Below, piece after piece: positions 13,401-23,033 of a stretch of DNA of 64,000 bases; the stretch's first letter is position 1; every line of letters starts with the position of its first letter. The translations under genes and the position numbers were made by a program. This stretch comes from Cycas panzhihuaensis (lineage: Eukaryota; Cycadophyta): contig CM041465.1 of assembly GCA_023213395.1 (NCBI GenBank), forward strand, positions 806,001-870,000. Direction: 5' to 3'. The notes beneath the pieces are model-generated. The model was given only the letters and a program-made list of their open reading frames with translations, made no database searches and was not told where the DNA came from.

Positions 13401-13530
13401 CTAGGTTGGGAGGGGGAATGATACAGGATGTGTCTTTGGGTCACAGGTGGTAAACAACACATCCAGTGCCCACTTAGGAAGAGGGGGATGCGCTCAAAGC
13501 ATCTTGCCCCTTGAGGGACACGACCATCTC
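7438..13530 (-). repeat. IGS repeat C higher-order array (~1.12 kb HOR), IGS1
   Basis: The anchor gaatcaccacc recurs at about 7438, 8564, 9680 and 10805, giving higher-order units of 1116-1126 bp. Each contains monomers of about 350-420 bp ending in gatacgggacgtgtctttgg-type sequence. After about 10805 the pattern relaxes into single monomers of 352-418 bp up to 13530. The plus strand is purine-rich, so the minus strand has few stop codons. This yields long open frames (up to about 200 codons) in several frames at once, which I do not accept as genes. Poly-C runs at 8978-8991 and 10102-10118 sit at the same monomer position. Confidence 0.85.
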
Positions 13531-13920
13531 ACGCATTTTGACCATTTTCAGCCATTTCAAAGTCGTTTTAGCCATTCCTATACCGATTCTGACTGTTCTT
13601 AGTTATTTTAGAGTCATTTTAGCCATTGCTGAATTGATTTTGATCATTTATGGTCATTTTACAGTCATTTTAACCAATTTTGATCGTTTATGGTCATTTT
13701 ATAGCCGTTTTAGCCATTTCTGAACTGATTTTGATTGTTTATGGTCATTTTATAGATGTTTTAGCCATTTCCAAATTGATTTTAATCGTTTATGGTTATT
13801 TTACAGCTTCTTTATTTGTTTCTGAACTAATTTTAATCATTTATGGTCATTTGTAAGCTGTTTTTACTGTTTCTGAACCTATTTTGACCGTTTCTAGCCA
13901 TATTGATCGTTTTATTCACC
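13531..13920. repeat. T-rich 51 bp minisatellite, IGS1
   Basis: Array of tttatggtcatttta / gttttagccatttctgaactgatttt-type units. The tatggtc anchors fall at about 13649, 13689, 13740, 13791 and 13842, a 51 bp period after one 40 bp step. T dominates the plus strand. A matching array lies at 38351-38750. Function is unknown; its strong strand asymmetry separates it from every neighbouring family. Confidence 0.85.
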
Positions 13921-14951
13921 AACACCTCCGTGTCAAAAGTAATCGATTGCCTCGAAACCAAACAGGTAATCGAGGCAAAGGGACTAATGGCTGGAGCTGC
14001 TCCTTGGCATGATTAGTAGCCTCCAAGAACGAGTGACTCAGAAGAGGGGGACTGACAAACCAAAACATCTAGATACATGCCAAAGGCAGAGAAAAACATC
14101 CCATATATGTGCTGGGGGTGAAAGAAAACCCTAACCACTTAGGTCGAGAAGCTCATTGGTATGGTACGTGTCTTTTGGTTAAAGGCTGCAAACGGCCTAT
14201 TTAGTGCACAGTTGGGGAAAATGAGCTGAGACCAAAAGGATCGCTTCTCTTGGAAATAGCCATGTAGTGGGTGCAATGAGCCTAACGAAGCCAGGCTCTT
14301 CCTTGGTACACGGGATCGACTCAAGAAACAAGTGCGCCGAAAATGAAGACCAGAATCCAAAATGTATACACGTGTTCCATGGGTGAAGGCACGAAATCAA
14401 GATGAGTTAAGATTGTTGTTGATAGAGGGATGTGAGCTTTCGCTCAACACGAAAAAAGGTCTGATTGGTGCAAACCCAGGGAAAATGCATAGCCAGAGGA
14501 ACTATTCCTCTCTTGTGATCTGACCTACTCAACCCACCTCCATAAGCAAAATAGTAGGCTTGCTTCAAAGTAAACCGTCACCTAGGGAAAACAGTCTCAG
14601 AGGTTGGGTCTAGAAACGAGCTGCTCAGAAGACCGAGAATGGCAACCAAATACATCTCTATGGATGTGCACGGGGAAGATGCCCAACCCAATAACATGGG
14701 CTGGGAGGTTTACCAATACAGGACGTGTCTTTTTGCTAGATGGGGTCCAGAAGCAGGTGTCTCATGAAATGGGGATAGCAACCGAAGGCTTCTCTACATG
14801 TGCCTTGGGAAGAGGCCTGCATCGTCAGCCTGGGTTGGGAGGTTTCCTGATGTAGGATGTATCTTTTGTCCAGACCGATGCTAGAAACAAGCCACTCAAG
14901 AAGTGACCACCCATAACTGAAGGTGTCCACACATGTACCTGGGGAGGTGGC
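13921..14951. repeat. IGS repeat D region (~140 bp repeats), IGS1
   Basis: Loose repeats built on tgggttgggaggtttcc, followed by gatgcgggacatatctttt and a downstream agaagcaggcgtctca/aagctgctcag segment. Copies lie near 14150, 14700 and 14840, and one is split by the solo LTR (its remainder is at 15872-15940). The central motif is the same core found in families B and C. No coding evidence is seen. Confidence 0.65.
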
Positions 14952-15871
14952 TGATCCCAAAATAGATCTTAATTGGTGAAGAAGTCAATGATCATCCTTT
15001 CTCCTTGAGATCCTGGGAGATAGTGTAGAAATCCCAATAACATCAAAACAAGAATGAGCCAACAAAAGGAAATTCTACACAAAATCATTTATACTTACCA
15101 TTGCTCCAAAAGTAAGTATGAAGAGTAATACTTTTATTAAACTATAAAAATCTCTATTTAATGGCAGAGAAAACAACTAGCGAAAGAATGGTCAAATTAT
15201 AAGGAATAGATGATACAATTATACCATAAGGGGGACTCCAACCCTCCAAAATGCTTCTCCAAAGATGATTCCCAAGTCAAGTGCCTTTCACCTTCAAGAA
15301 CCAAGTCTCCAAGCACATAAATGAGCTCAAGAGGGCTCAATTTATAGAAAGAAACCCAAATTTCATGTTTAACAAGTGGCAATCATACAAGTATAACCAT
15401 TAACAACCAGAATGCATGTTGTCCAAGTGGCCTTCATGTAATTCTTAAAAATTATGGCTTGTACCTAGGCTTAACAAACTCTAATTTGGCTCAAATTTTG
15501 TACACATATAGGAACATATGTCCCCTTCCCTTCCCCAATCTTTTAGGTCATTTGGATGTCATTTGACTGCATTTTCATTGATTTAATTATAGTATGTATT
15601 TGTTATTTTTCTACTGGCTGTGGGATCAAATTTCTACAAAACAAGGCTTGAAATCTAATCAAATGATATTTTATGAATCCCACCTTTTTTACACATGTAG
15701 TGGAATATGTCTTCTTCCTTTCCACAAAATTTCTTATAAGTTTGATACCATTTAGCCCTATCTCTTTTAGTTATTCCAATGCCTAGCATTTTCTACATGT
15801 TGTAGACATATGGTAGATCCTCCTAACATTTTCTGCCTCCTGTAAACATAATGGCAGATCCTCTTAGGTCG
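14952..15871 (-). mobile_element. Solo LTR of a Ty3/gypsy-type element, IGS1
   Basis: Reverse-complement match along its length to the 5' LTR at 58282-59336, including the end tgatcccaaaa, the lattgagccc TATA region in reverse, and the tail with gcagatcct. Only the LTR is present, so the element was reduced by LTR-LTR recombination. The left flank is gtggc (14947-14951). The matching right flank in the sister copy (40655-40659) is also gtggc, identifying the 5 bp target duplication. The outer CA has mutated to CG here. A 40 bp tandem duplication (cattttct at 15787 and 15827) is shared with the sister copy, while the 195 bp duplication of the 58282 LTR is absent. Confidence 0.85.
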
Positions 15872-15987
15872 CTGGCTCACCCCACTGACCTAGGTTGGGA
15901 GGGTTCCTGGTATAGGACTAGTCCTTTCTACAGATTGACTCCCAACATATACTACAGGACATGGGACTACTGCAATTAGAACCGACT
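15872..15987. other. Remainder of interrupted D repeat, IGS1
   Basis: Sequence after the solo LTR resumes the D repeat (ctaggttgggagggttcctgg, then a degenerate ggactagtcctttc version of the core). It then passes into the copia remnant. It shows that the LTR landed inside a D monomer. Confidence 0.6.
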
Positions 15988-16215
15988 GTATAGTATTGTG
16001 ACAATTGGAGTACCTTGAAGATTGCAAAGAATCCCGTGTACCAAGCTCACACCGAACACGTTGAGGTGCACCATCACTTCATTTGATCCTTAACTTAGAA
16101 AGGTGTCATAAAGATCATGTGCAGGCACTGATGGAAGAATAACTGGCTGACATCTCTCACCAAACCACTGGCAGGTGAAAGATTTCAGGCTTTTCGGGAT
16201 AGTTTAGGTATTTGA
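15988..16215 (+). pseudogene. Ty1/copia RNase H C-terminal remnant, IGS1
   Basis: One reading frame on the plus strand reads through the end of a copia polyprotein. It shows a CDNWSTLKIAKNPVY-like stretch (family pattern CDNxSAxxIAxNPxxHxRTKHIE), then TEHVEVHHHF, then LTSLTKPLAGERFQAFRDSLGI just before a TGA at 16213. The last block is the diagnostic copia ending (family pattern ADxLTKPLxxxRFxxLxxxLG). In-frame stops interrupt it, so it is a fossil. The sister copy at 40771-40998 keeps the same frame and reads DRTKHVEVHHHF. It runs opposite to the rRNA genes. The upstream polyprotein is missing, so only about 75 codons survive. Confidence 0.85.
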
Positions 16216-16233
16216 AGAAATGAAGTTAACATC

Positions 16234-16500
16234 AAGGGGGAGCGTCGATATTATTGTTTGTTCATGGCTTACAATGTGGTTATGGGCCTCTCCTTCTTGT
16301 AACATGGTTATAACCATGGCTCATGAGTTCCATAAAATATTACATCTTAGGATTATTTAATCGACATGTGAGCGATGGCCCTCAGGGATTTCTTTAAGAG
16401 CTTGTATGTATCCGTATACGATGCACAATTGAAGTTCATAAGAGATGGCATTGCTTCGAGATTGTGTCATCCGTTTGAATGTAGTTTTCACGCGTAAACT
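16234..16500 (+). mobile_element. Polypurine tract and degenerate copia 3' LTR, IGS1
   Basis: About 20 bp after the copia stop codon lies aagggggag (16234-16242), a typical polypurine tract priming plus-strand DNA. The next bases (cgtcgatattattg; catcgatattatt in the sister copy) would be the LTR start, with the expected TG mutated. The right edge is uncertain. A degenerate primer-site-like tggtgtctaatcc occurs near 16500, so the LTR may be about 250 bp. Confidence 0.5.
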
Positions 16501-17150
16501 TGGTGTCTAATCCCATAAAAGTTGGATCTCCATTCTGTGTTTAGATTTAGTTTTTGACAACCTTCAGGAACGACTATTGAGGGAAATGAGTGGTTGAGGG
16601 AATGGGTCTGCTGGCATAGAGGGCCGGCTAACAGAAATGAGACGCCGAGGGAACCATAGTGAGGAGAAATAGACAGATGAGGGAAATAGGTAGCCATGGG
16701 GGTGTCTTCATTAAGGGATGTGCCTTTTGTCAGAACAGGACAGAGGCATCTTACAGAAACTAGGAGTTGAAGGAAAAAATGATGCAACCAATGAAGAAGA
16801 GCCACGCATGTCCCAAACAAAAGATCGCCTACCACTCAATTCAAAGTGGAGGTTCCAAGATGGAAGATTTCACCGCTTGAGCATCACAAGTGTAGCTAGC
16901 ATGCATGAGTCATCTCAGATAGAACATTTCACCGTCTCGAGCATGACAAGCATAAATGTGCACGAGTGGTACCACAAAAAATCTAGCTCGTGTGCTTGCA
17001 TTTGTGTGGTTCTTACGACAGGGGCTGCTAGATTTTCTCTAAACATGATAAACACACATGACGAACGCAACAGCCACGAATGCCTACACATTTCCCTCAA
17101 GTATCCACCCAAATTTCTTCTCAAAGTAGGGGTGTTCATCAGTACAGGAC
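16501..17150. other. Low-copy spacer, IGS1
   Basis: Single-copy-per-unit spacer, colinear with 41291-41940. It includes small direct repeats of gaagatttcaccg/cttgagcatcacaag and agaacatttcaccgtctcgagcatgacaag (about 16863 and 16922). An open frame of 180 codons here is broken in the sister copy and has no recognisable domain, so I do not call a gene. Confidence 0.55.
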
Positions 17151-18276
17151 AAGCAGAAACCCAACTTCATTTATGTACTTGGACGATAAAAAGATCCACA
17201 GTAGAGAGCTTTAGAAAACTGCACTTCATTCTAGAAGATTTGTGTAAACCTAATCAGTAATTTTGGACTTTGACGAGGAAAAGCTCTACAGTAGAGAGTT
17301 AAAGAAATCTGCACTTCTTTCTGGAAGATTTATAGAAATCCAATGTCCTTTACAAACTTGGATGACAAAAAGATCTGCACTTCATTCCCAGAAACCCCAC
17401 TTCGTTTATGGACTTGGACGATGGAAAGCTCTGCACTTCATTCCTGGAAACCCCACCTCATTTGTGGACTTGGATAATGGAATGCTATGCACTTCATTCT
17501 TGGAAACCCCACTTCGTTTATGGATTTGGATGATGAAGAGCTCTACGGTAGAGAAGTTAAAGAAATCTACACTTCTTTCTGGACGATTTGTGAAAACCCC
17601 TCTTCGTTTATGGCCTTAGACGAGGGAAAGCTCTTCACTTCATTCCCAGAAACCCCACTTCATCTATGGACTTGGATGGTGGAAGGCTCTGTGCTTTATT
17701 CATAGAAATCACACTTCATTTTTATGGACTTGGATGATGGAACACTTTGGCCATCATTCACAGAAGCCCCACTTCGTTGTCTGACTTGCAAACTTGGTGG
17801 AAAGCTCTACACTTCATTCGGTAAACCCCACTTCATCAGGGACTTAAATGATATTGAGTTGCGAAAAGCCTAACTTGCAGACTTGGTGGAAATCTCTACA
17901 CTTCATTTGTAGAAACCCCACTTCATTGTGGACTTAGATGATATTGAGTTGTGGAAAGCATGACTTGCAGACTTGGTGGAAAGCTCTGCACTTCAATCGT
18001 GGAAACCCCACTTCATTGTGGACTTAGATGATATTGAGTTGCAGAAAGCCCGACTTGCGAACTTGGTGGAAAGCTCTACACTTCATTCGCGAAAACTACA
18101 CTTCATTATGGACTTAGATGATATTGAGTTGCGGAAAGCCCACTCCATTATGGACTTGGGCGATATTGAGTTGCGGAAACCCCACTCCATTTTGGACACG
18201 AGAAAGAAGCTGTGGAAGATTTATATAGACCCCACTTCTTCTTGGACTCGAGAGTGGAGAGCTGAAAGGTGGGGCC
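17151..18276 (-). repeat. IGS repeat E array (~60 and 90 bp periods) next to 26S 3' end, IGS1
   Basis: The left part repeats cttcattcccagaaaccccacttcgtttatggacttggacgatggaaagctctgca with about 60 bp spacing. The right part has a regular 90 bp unit anchored by gatattgagtt at about 17850, 17940, 18030 and 18120. It ends at ggtggggcccgaattgaggc where 26S begins. In rRNA orientation this is the first sequence downstream of 26S, so it would be the 3' ETS or termination region; no known terminator motif is evident. Open frames through it simply follow the 90 bp (multiple of three) period. Confidence 0.8.
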
Positions 18277-19387
18277 CGAATTGAGGCAACAAGGGGCTAA
18301 ATATCAGTGGATCATGGCATGAAGGCCACTCTGCCACTCACAATACCCTGTCACATATTTAAGTCATCTACAAAGGATTCTTCTCGACGATCATTTGTAA
18401 TTGAATTTTTAAGTCGCCTCCGCACTCAATGCATTCTGCCTACCAGATCGCCAGTGGCACGGGCCCTTGGGAACACTGTGGCACCCATACTATAGGTCAT
18501 AGAACAATCAAAGAGGGACAGGCACCACCTCTAGTATGGATTCTGACTTAGAGGCATTCAATCATAATCTGACACATGGTAGCTTCATGCCACTGGCTTT
18601 TCAACCAAGTGTGATGACCAATTATGTGAATCAACGATTCCTCTCGTACTAAGTTGAATTACTATTGTGACATGACTCATCAGTAGGGTAAAACTAACTG
18701 CCTCATGACTCGCCTAAACCCAACTCACGTTCCCTATTAGTGGGTGAACAATCCAACACTTGGTGAATTCTACTTTACAATGATAGGAAGAGTCGACATC
18801 AAAGGATAAAAAAGCAGCGTCGCTATGAACGCTTGGCTGCCACAAGCTAATTATCCCTATGGTAACTTTTTTAATACCTCTAGCCTCAAATTCTAAAAAT
18901 CTAAAGGATCGATAGGCCACATTTTCATGGTTTGTATTCATACTGAAAATCAAAATCAAATGAGCTTTTACCCTTTTGTTCCACACGAGATTTCTGTTCT
19001 CGTTAAGCTCATCTTAAGACACCTACGTTATCTTTTAACAGATGTGCTGCCCTAGCCAAACTCCCTACTTGACAATGTCTTCTGCCCAGATCGACACGAT
19101 CGCATATGCCTTAAGGCCAAAAATAGGGGTAATGCCCCACCTCTGCCTCACGGAATAAGTAAAATAACATTAAAAGTAGTGGTATTTCACTTGCGCCCAA
19201 AACGGCTCCCACTTATTCTACACCTCTCAAGTCATTTCACAAAGTCAGACTAGAGTCAAGCTCAAAAGGGTCTTCTTTCCCCACTGATTCTACCAAGCTT
19301 GTTCCCTTGGCTGTGGTTTCTCTATATAGTAGATAGGGATAGTGGGAATCTCATTAATCTATTCATGCCTATCACTAATTAGATGAT

Positions 19388-19423
<36 letters not shown>

Positions 19424-20379
19424 GCCGCCATTTACCCGCGCTTGGTTGAATTTCTTCACATTGACATTCAGAGCAATCGCGTAAATCACATTGTGTCATC
19501 ATCTGCTAGGATCATTGCAATGATTTATTTTAATTAAATAGTTGGATTCCCCTTGTCCATACCAGTTCTGAGTCGACTATTCGCCGCCTAGGGAAAGCCC
19601 CCGCAAAGGGACATTTTGTGCCTGTCACCCGATCGACACACACATGCCTGCCCTCACTGTGATAGTAGCTTGAGTAGACCACTGATAGCCCATGAGCTCG
19701 AGGCATAGACCCCTAGGCCTAGTCCTCAAAGCCAATCCTTTTCCTAAGGTTAAAAATCCATTTTATCGACTTCCCTTACCTACATTGTTCTTTTGACCAG
19801 AGGCTGCTCATCTTGGAGACTTGATATGGTTATGAGTACGACTGGGCGCAAATGGTACTCGGTCCTCTAAATTTTCAAGGGCCATCGGAGGTGCACCAGA
19901 CACTACAGGACATGCGATGCTCTTCCAACCACTAGACCCTATCTTCAGATGAACCGATTTTAGGGTGGGCAGGCTATTGAAAAGAAAAGATAACTCTTCC
20001 TCAGGCCCCCGCTGACTTCTCCAAATTTCCTAACGTCATCGTCCGCCGCCATGTCCTAGTTTGAGAATATTAACCTGATTCCTTTTCAATGTACACGTAA
20101 AGTATGCCCTTCATACAAGGCTTCCCCATCTCTTAGGATCAACTAACCCGTGTCCAAGTATTGTTAACATGGAACCTTTCCCTATTTCAGTCTTCAAAGT
20201 TCTCATTTGAATATTCGCTACTACCACCAAGATCTGCACCGGGGGCCGGTCTGCCTAGACTTGTGCCCAAGGTTTCTCAATGACCCCCACATCCTCCTAC
20301 TCACCAAGGCCAAGAACTTACACCGATGATTGAGTATAGGTCCCGCACTTCATCGCCATCCATTTTCGGGGCTAGTTGA

Positions 20380-20411
<32 letters not shown>

Positions 20412-21284
20412 AGATTTTGACTTCCATGACCACCATCCTGTTGTCTTAATTAACGAACACCCTTTGTGAGATCTGGGTTAGCACACATTCTGACACTGTA
20501 ACTCAACTTTCGGTTCATCTTGCATCGCCAGCTCGCTACCAAAATGGCCCACTTAGAGCTCCTAATTTTGCTGCGTGGCTCAGTAGAGTAGCCACATTGT
20601 CTTACCTATTTAAAGTTTGAGAATAGGTCGAGGGCATTATGCCCCTAATGCCTCTAATCATTTGCTTTACCTAATAAAACTCGCACCCGAGCTCTAGCTA
20701 TCCTGAGGGAAACTTCGGAGGAAACCAGCTACTAGATGGTTTGATTAGTCTTTTGCCCCTACACCCAAGTCAGACGAACGATTTGCATGTCAAGACTGCC
20801 ACGGCCTCCACCGTAGTTTTGTTTGGCTTCACCGCCTGCATAGTTCACCATCTTTCAGGTCCCAATAGGTATGCTCGTACTCAAACCCTTCATAGAAGAT
20901 TGGGGTCAGTCAGTGGTGCACGCCCCCTAGGGACATCTCGCCAGTCAACTTCCTTACGCCTAATGGGTTTCTGAACCTACGGACTCGCACACATGTCAGA
21001 CTCCTTGGTCTATGTTTCAAAACGGGCCAGATGGAAAGCTCGCAGGTCAACGCCACAAGAGCACAGGTGCCCATGGGCCGCCGTAAAGGTATGTACTTCT
21101 CTCAGCAACCGTCGTAATGACAAAACTCTACGCAGTCTCTCATGTGCATTTCTGTCACCATGATAGCCAACGATGGTCCACACACCGAGTCGAGCGATAG
21201 ACCAGGGATCACCGTTATGCATCTGACCAGAGCGCATCACCAACCTCCATCCACTTCCCTCCCAGCAATTTTAAGCACTCTTTA

Positions 21285-21317
<33 letters not shown>

Positions 21318-21670
21318 TACGCATTTGTTCGCTATCAGTCCCTTGCCCATATTTAGCCTTGGACAGAATTTACCAACTGATCAAGGCTATATTCCCAAAC
21401 AACTTGACTCGCAAACAACGGCTTATGATGCAACAGGTTCCGAACATGATGGGGCTCTCACCCTCTTGGGTGCCCCCTTCCAAGGGACTTGGTCCCAATC
21501 CATTACTGAAGATGCTTCTATAGGCTACAATTCAGACGGCACCGCCGCCTGATTTTCATGATGGACTCTTCCTGCTCGTCATTGCTACTAGGGGAATCCT
21601 TGTAAGTTTCTTTTCCTCTGCTTAGTGATATGCTTAAACTTAGCGGGTGCTCTCACCTGACCTGGGGTCA
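18277..21670 (-). rRNA. 26S rRNA: 26S rRNA copy 1 (degenerate, probable pseudogene)
   Basis: Large-subunit rRNA gene on the minus strand, about 3394 bp, close to the usual plant length. The left edge (3' end) shows cagtggatcatggc...ccactctgccactcacaatacc. The right edge (5' end) shows tgatatgcttaaacttagcggg and cctgacctggggtca. The sarcin-ricin loop is intact (ttcctctcgtact at 18638-18650). At 18841-18872 the peptidyl-transferase segment reads ACCATAGGGATAATTAGCTTG on the rRNA strand, in place of ACCACAGGGATAACTGGCTTG, with changes at near-invariant bases. Transitions dominate elsewhere. It sits between repeat E and ITS2. Confidence 0.95.
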
Positions 21671-21913
21671 CATGACGTGGACAAGAGGAACTCTAGCCGA
21701 AGCCTTGGCCTCCCTAGTGCTCAAGTCGAGGGGGCTTTCCCTACTTGTCAGGCACTTATAAGGCGATATCGACGGGCCAAGTCGATCAACCATCGCTCGC
21801 CGATGCCCAACCACAGGCACATAATTTGCTTAAGCCGACGATGCCACAAGGGACACAGACAAACCAGCCCTCCACCACCCACACGCAGGCAATGGGGTGA
21901 TTTGATTGTGTGC
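21671..21913 (-). other. ITS2, unit 2
   Basis: Spacer between 26S and 5.8S, about 243 bp, bounded by the 26S 5' motif cctgacctggggtc and by gacacctaggcag at the 5.8S 3' end. It aligns with the two ITS2 copies at 49331-49574 and 50016-50259. Confidence 0.9.
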
Positions 21914-22068
21914 GACACCTAGGCAGATGTGCCATCATTCGAAGCCTCGTGCGCAACTTGCATTCAAAGACTGGATGACTCATGGGATTCTACAATTCAC
22001 ACTAAGTATTGCATTTTGCTACATTCTTCATCGTGGCAAGGGCCGAGATATCCATTGCTAAGAGTTGT
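21914..22068 (-). rRNA. 5.8S rRNA: 5.8S rRNA, unit 2
   Basis: Complete 5.8S gene on the minus strand, about 155 bp. The plus strand shows aggcagatgtgcc, cgcaacttgcattcaaagactgg, gggattctacaattcacactaagtattgc and ttcttcatcgtggcaagggccgagatatcc. The last reads GCCACGATGAAG in rRNA sense, and ACTTAGTGTGAA replaces the flowering-plant ACTTGGTGTGAA. Both look gymnosperm-like. Several CpG sites are lost (for example GTTGCTAAGAG for GTTGCCGAGAG), so it is probably inactive. Confidence 0.95.
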
Positions 22069-22752
22069 GCATTTCCATAAATACGCTGCATGGGCCCCCA
22101 CAGAACATTAGATCGAGGGTCTGTGCAGCAACTCGAGTCCTTGGTATGTTGGGCACCCTATGCTTTTTGTTTATTGGCTCACCCCGCTCCAACAATGCCC
22201 ACCGCGTAACAAGACAACCCTGCCCCTTCCCCGAAAGGATGCAGCCCATACATCGACTCAGAGTCATGGGGGAGAGGGGGGGGGGGCGAGAGTCATACGA
22301 AACTATTGCAGGGATAAGATAGTGCGAGAGAAGGGCCCAATTACCCAACACGATCGAACAGTCCATGCCATGCTTCTAGTTCCCCAAGCCCACTACTGAT
22401 GGGGGCCCCCTGCAAGCAATGAAGGGGCGTCTGACCCTTTCGATGAACCTAATGGGATAAATTCTATGACAAATGCAACCCACCATCCTGCCTATGGCTC
22501 TTAGGCTACGATCTATATATCCTCGAGCACGGTAGAAGTGAGACAGGCGACGGGCAGAGTCCAGCGTCCCAACATCCCTCTTCGCGAGAGAACGACAAGG
22601 TCATTCCAGCCCCTCCCATACTTGGACTGCATGCAACTGAGTAGAGCCATCTAAGGAAATGATGAAGAACACGATGCCTTTAAGGGGGCCAAAATCCATC
22701 ACGTCCCCACCTAAAAGTTCACTTGTTATCTATGGTGTTCGGAGACCGGTGC
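22069..22752 (-). other. ITS1, unit 2 (complete, ~684 bp)
   Basis: Spacer between the 5.8S 5' end and the 18S 3' end. It aligns with 1-567 and 50415-51070. It holds a run of G at about 22271-22286 that is shorter or absent in the other copies. Its length is about three times that of most flowering-plant ITS1 sequences. Confidence 0.9.
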
Positions 22753-22997
22753 CAATGATCCTTTCGTAGGTTCACCTATGGAAGCCTTGTTACGACTTCT
22801 CCTTCCTCTAAATAATAAGGTTCAATAAACTTCTCGCGACGTTAGCAGTAGCAAACCACCATCATCACCATGATCTGAACACTTCATCAGATCATTCAAT
22901 CCAGAGGGAGTAATGAGTGGTGTGTACAAAGGGTAGGGACATAGTCAACGTGTGTTGATGACTCGCGCTTACTAGGAATTCCTCATTGAAGATCAAT

Positions 22998-23033
<36 letters not shown>

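Noticed and set aside
13531-13920. Possible CRISPR-like array (regular short repeats)
   Set aside because: Units are contiguous 51 bp tandem repeats without unique spacers, in a plant nuclear rDNA setting, with no cas genes.
16718-17260. 180-codon plus-strand open frame in IGS1
   Set aside because: The orthologous stretch in IGS2 (about 41500-42060) is broken by indels, the sequence contains spacer repeats, and no domain is recognisable.
2354-18276. Linked 5S rRNA gene in the spacer
   Set aside because: Scanned by eye for the 5S start and internal control region on both strands in the spacers; nothing convincing was seen. A profile search would be decisive.
17263-18284. Repetitive open frames with LDDIELRKAH-like repeats
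   Set aside because: They are translations of the 60/90 bp E repeats; 90 is a multiple of three, so a stop-free frame is preserved passively. The sequence ends in 26S rRNA.
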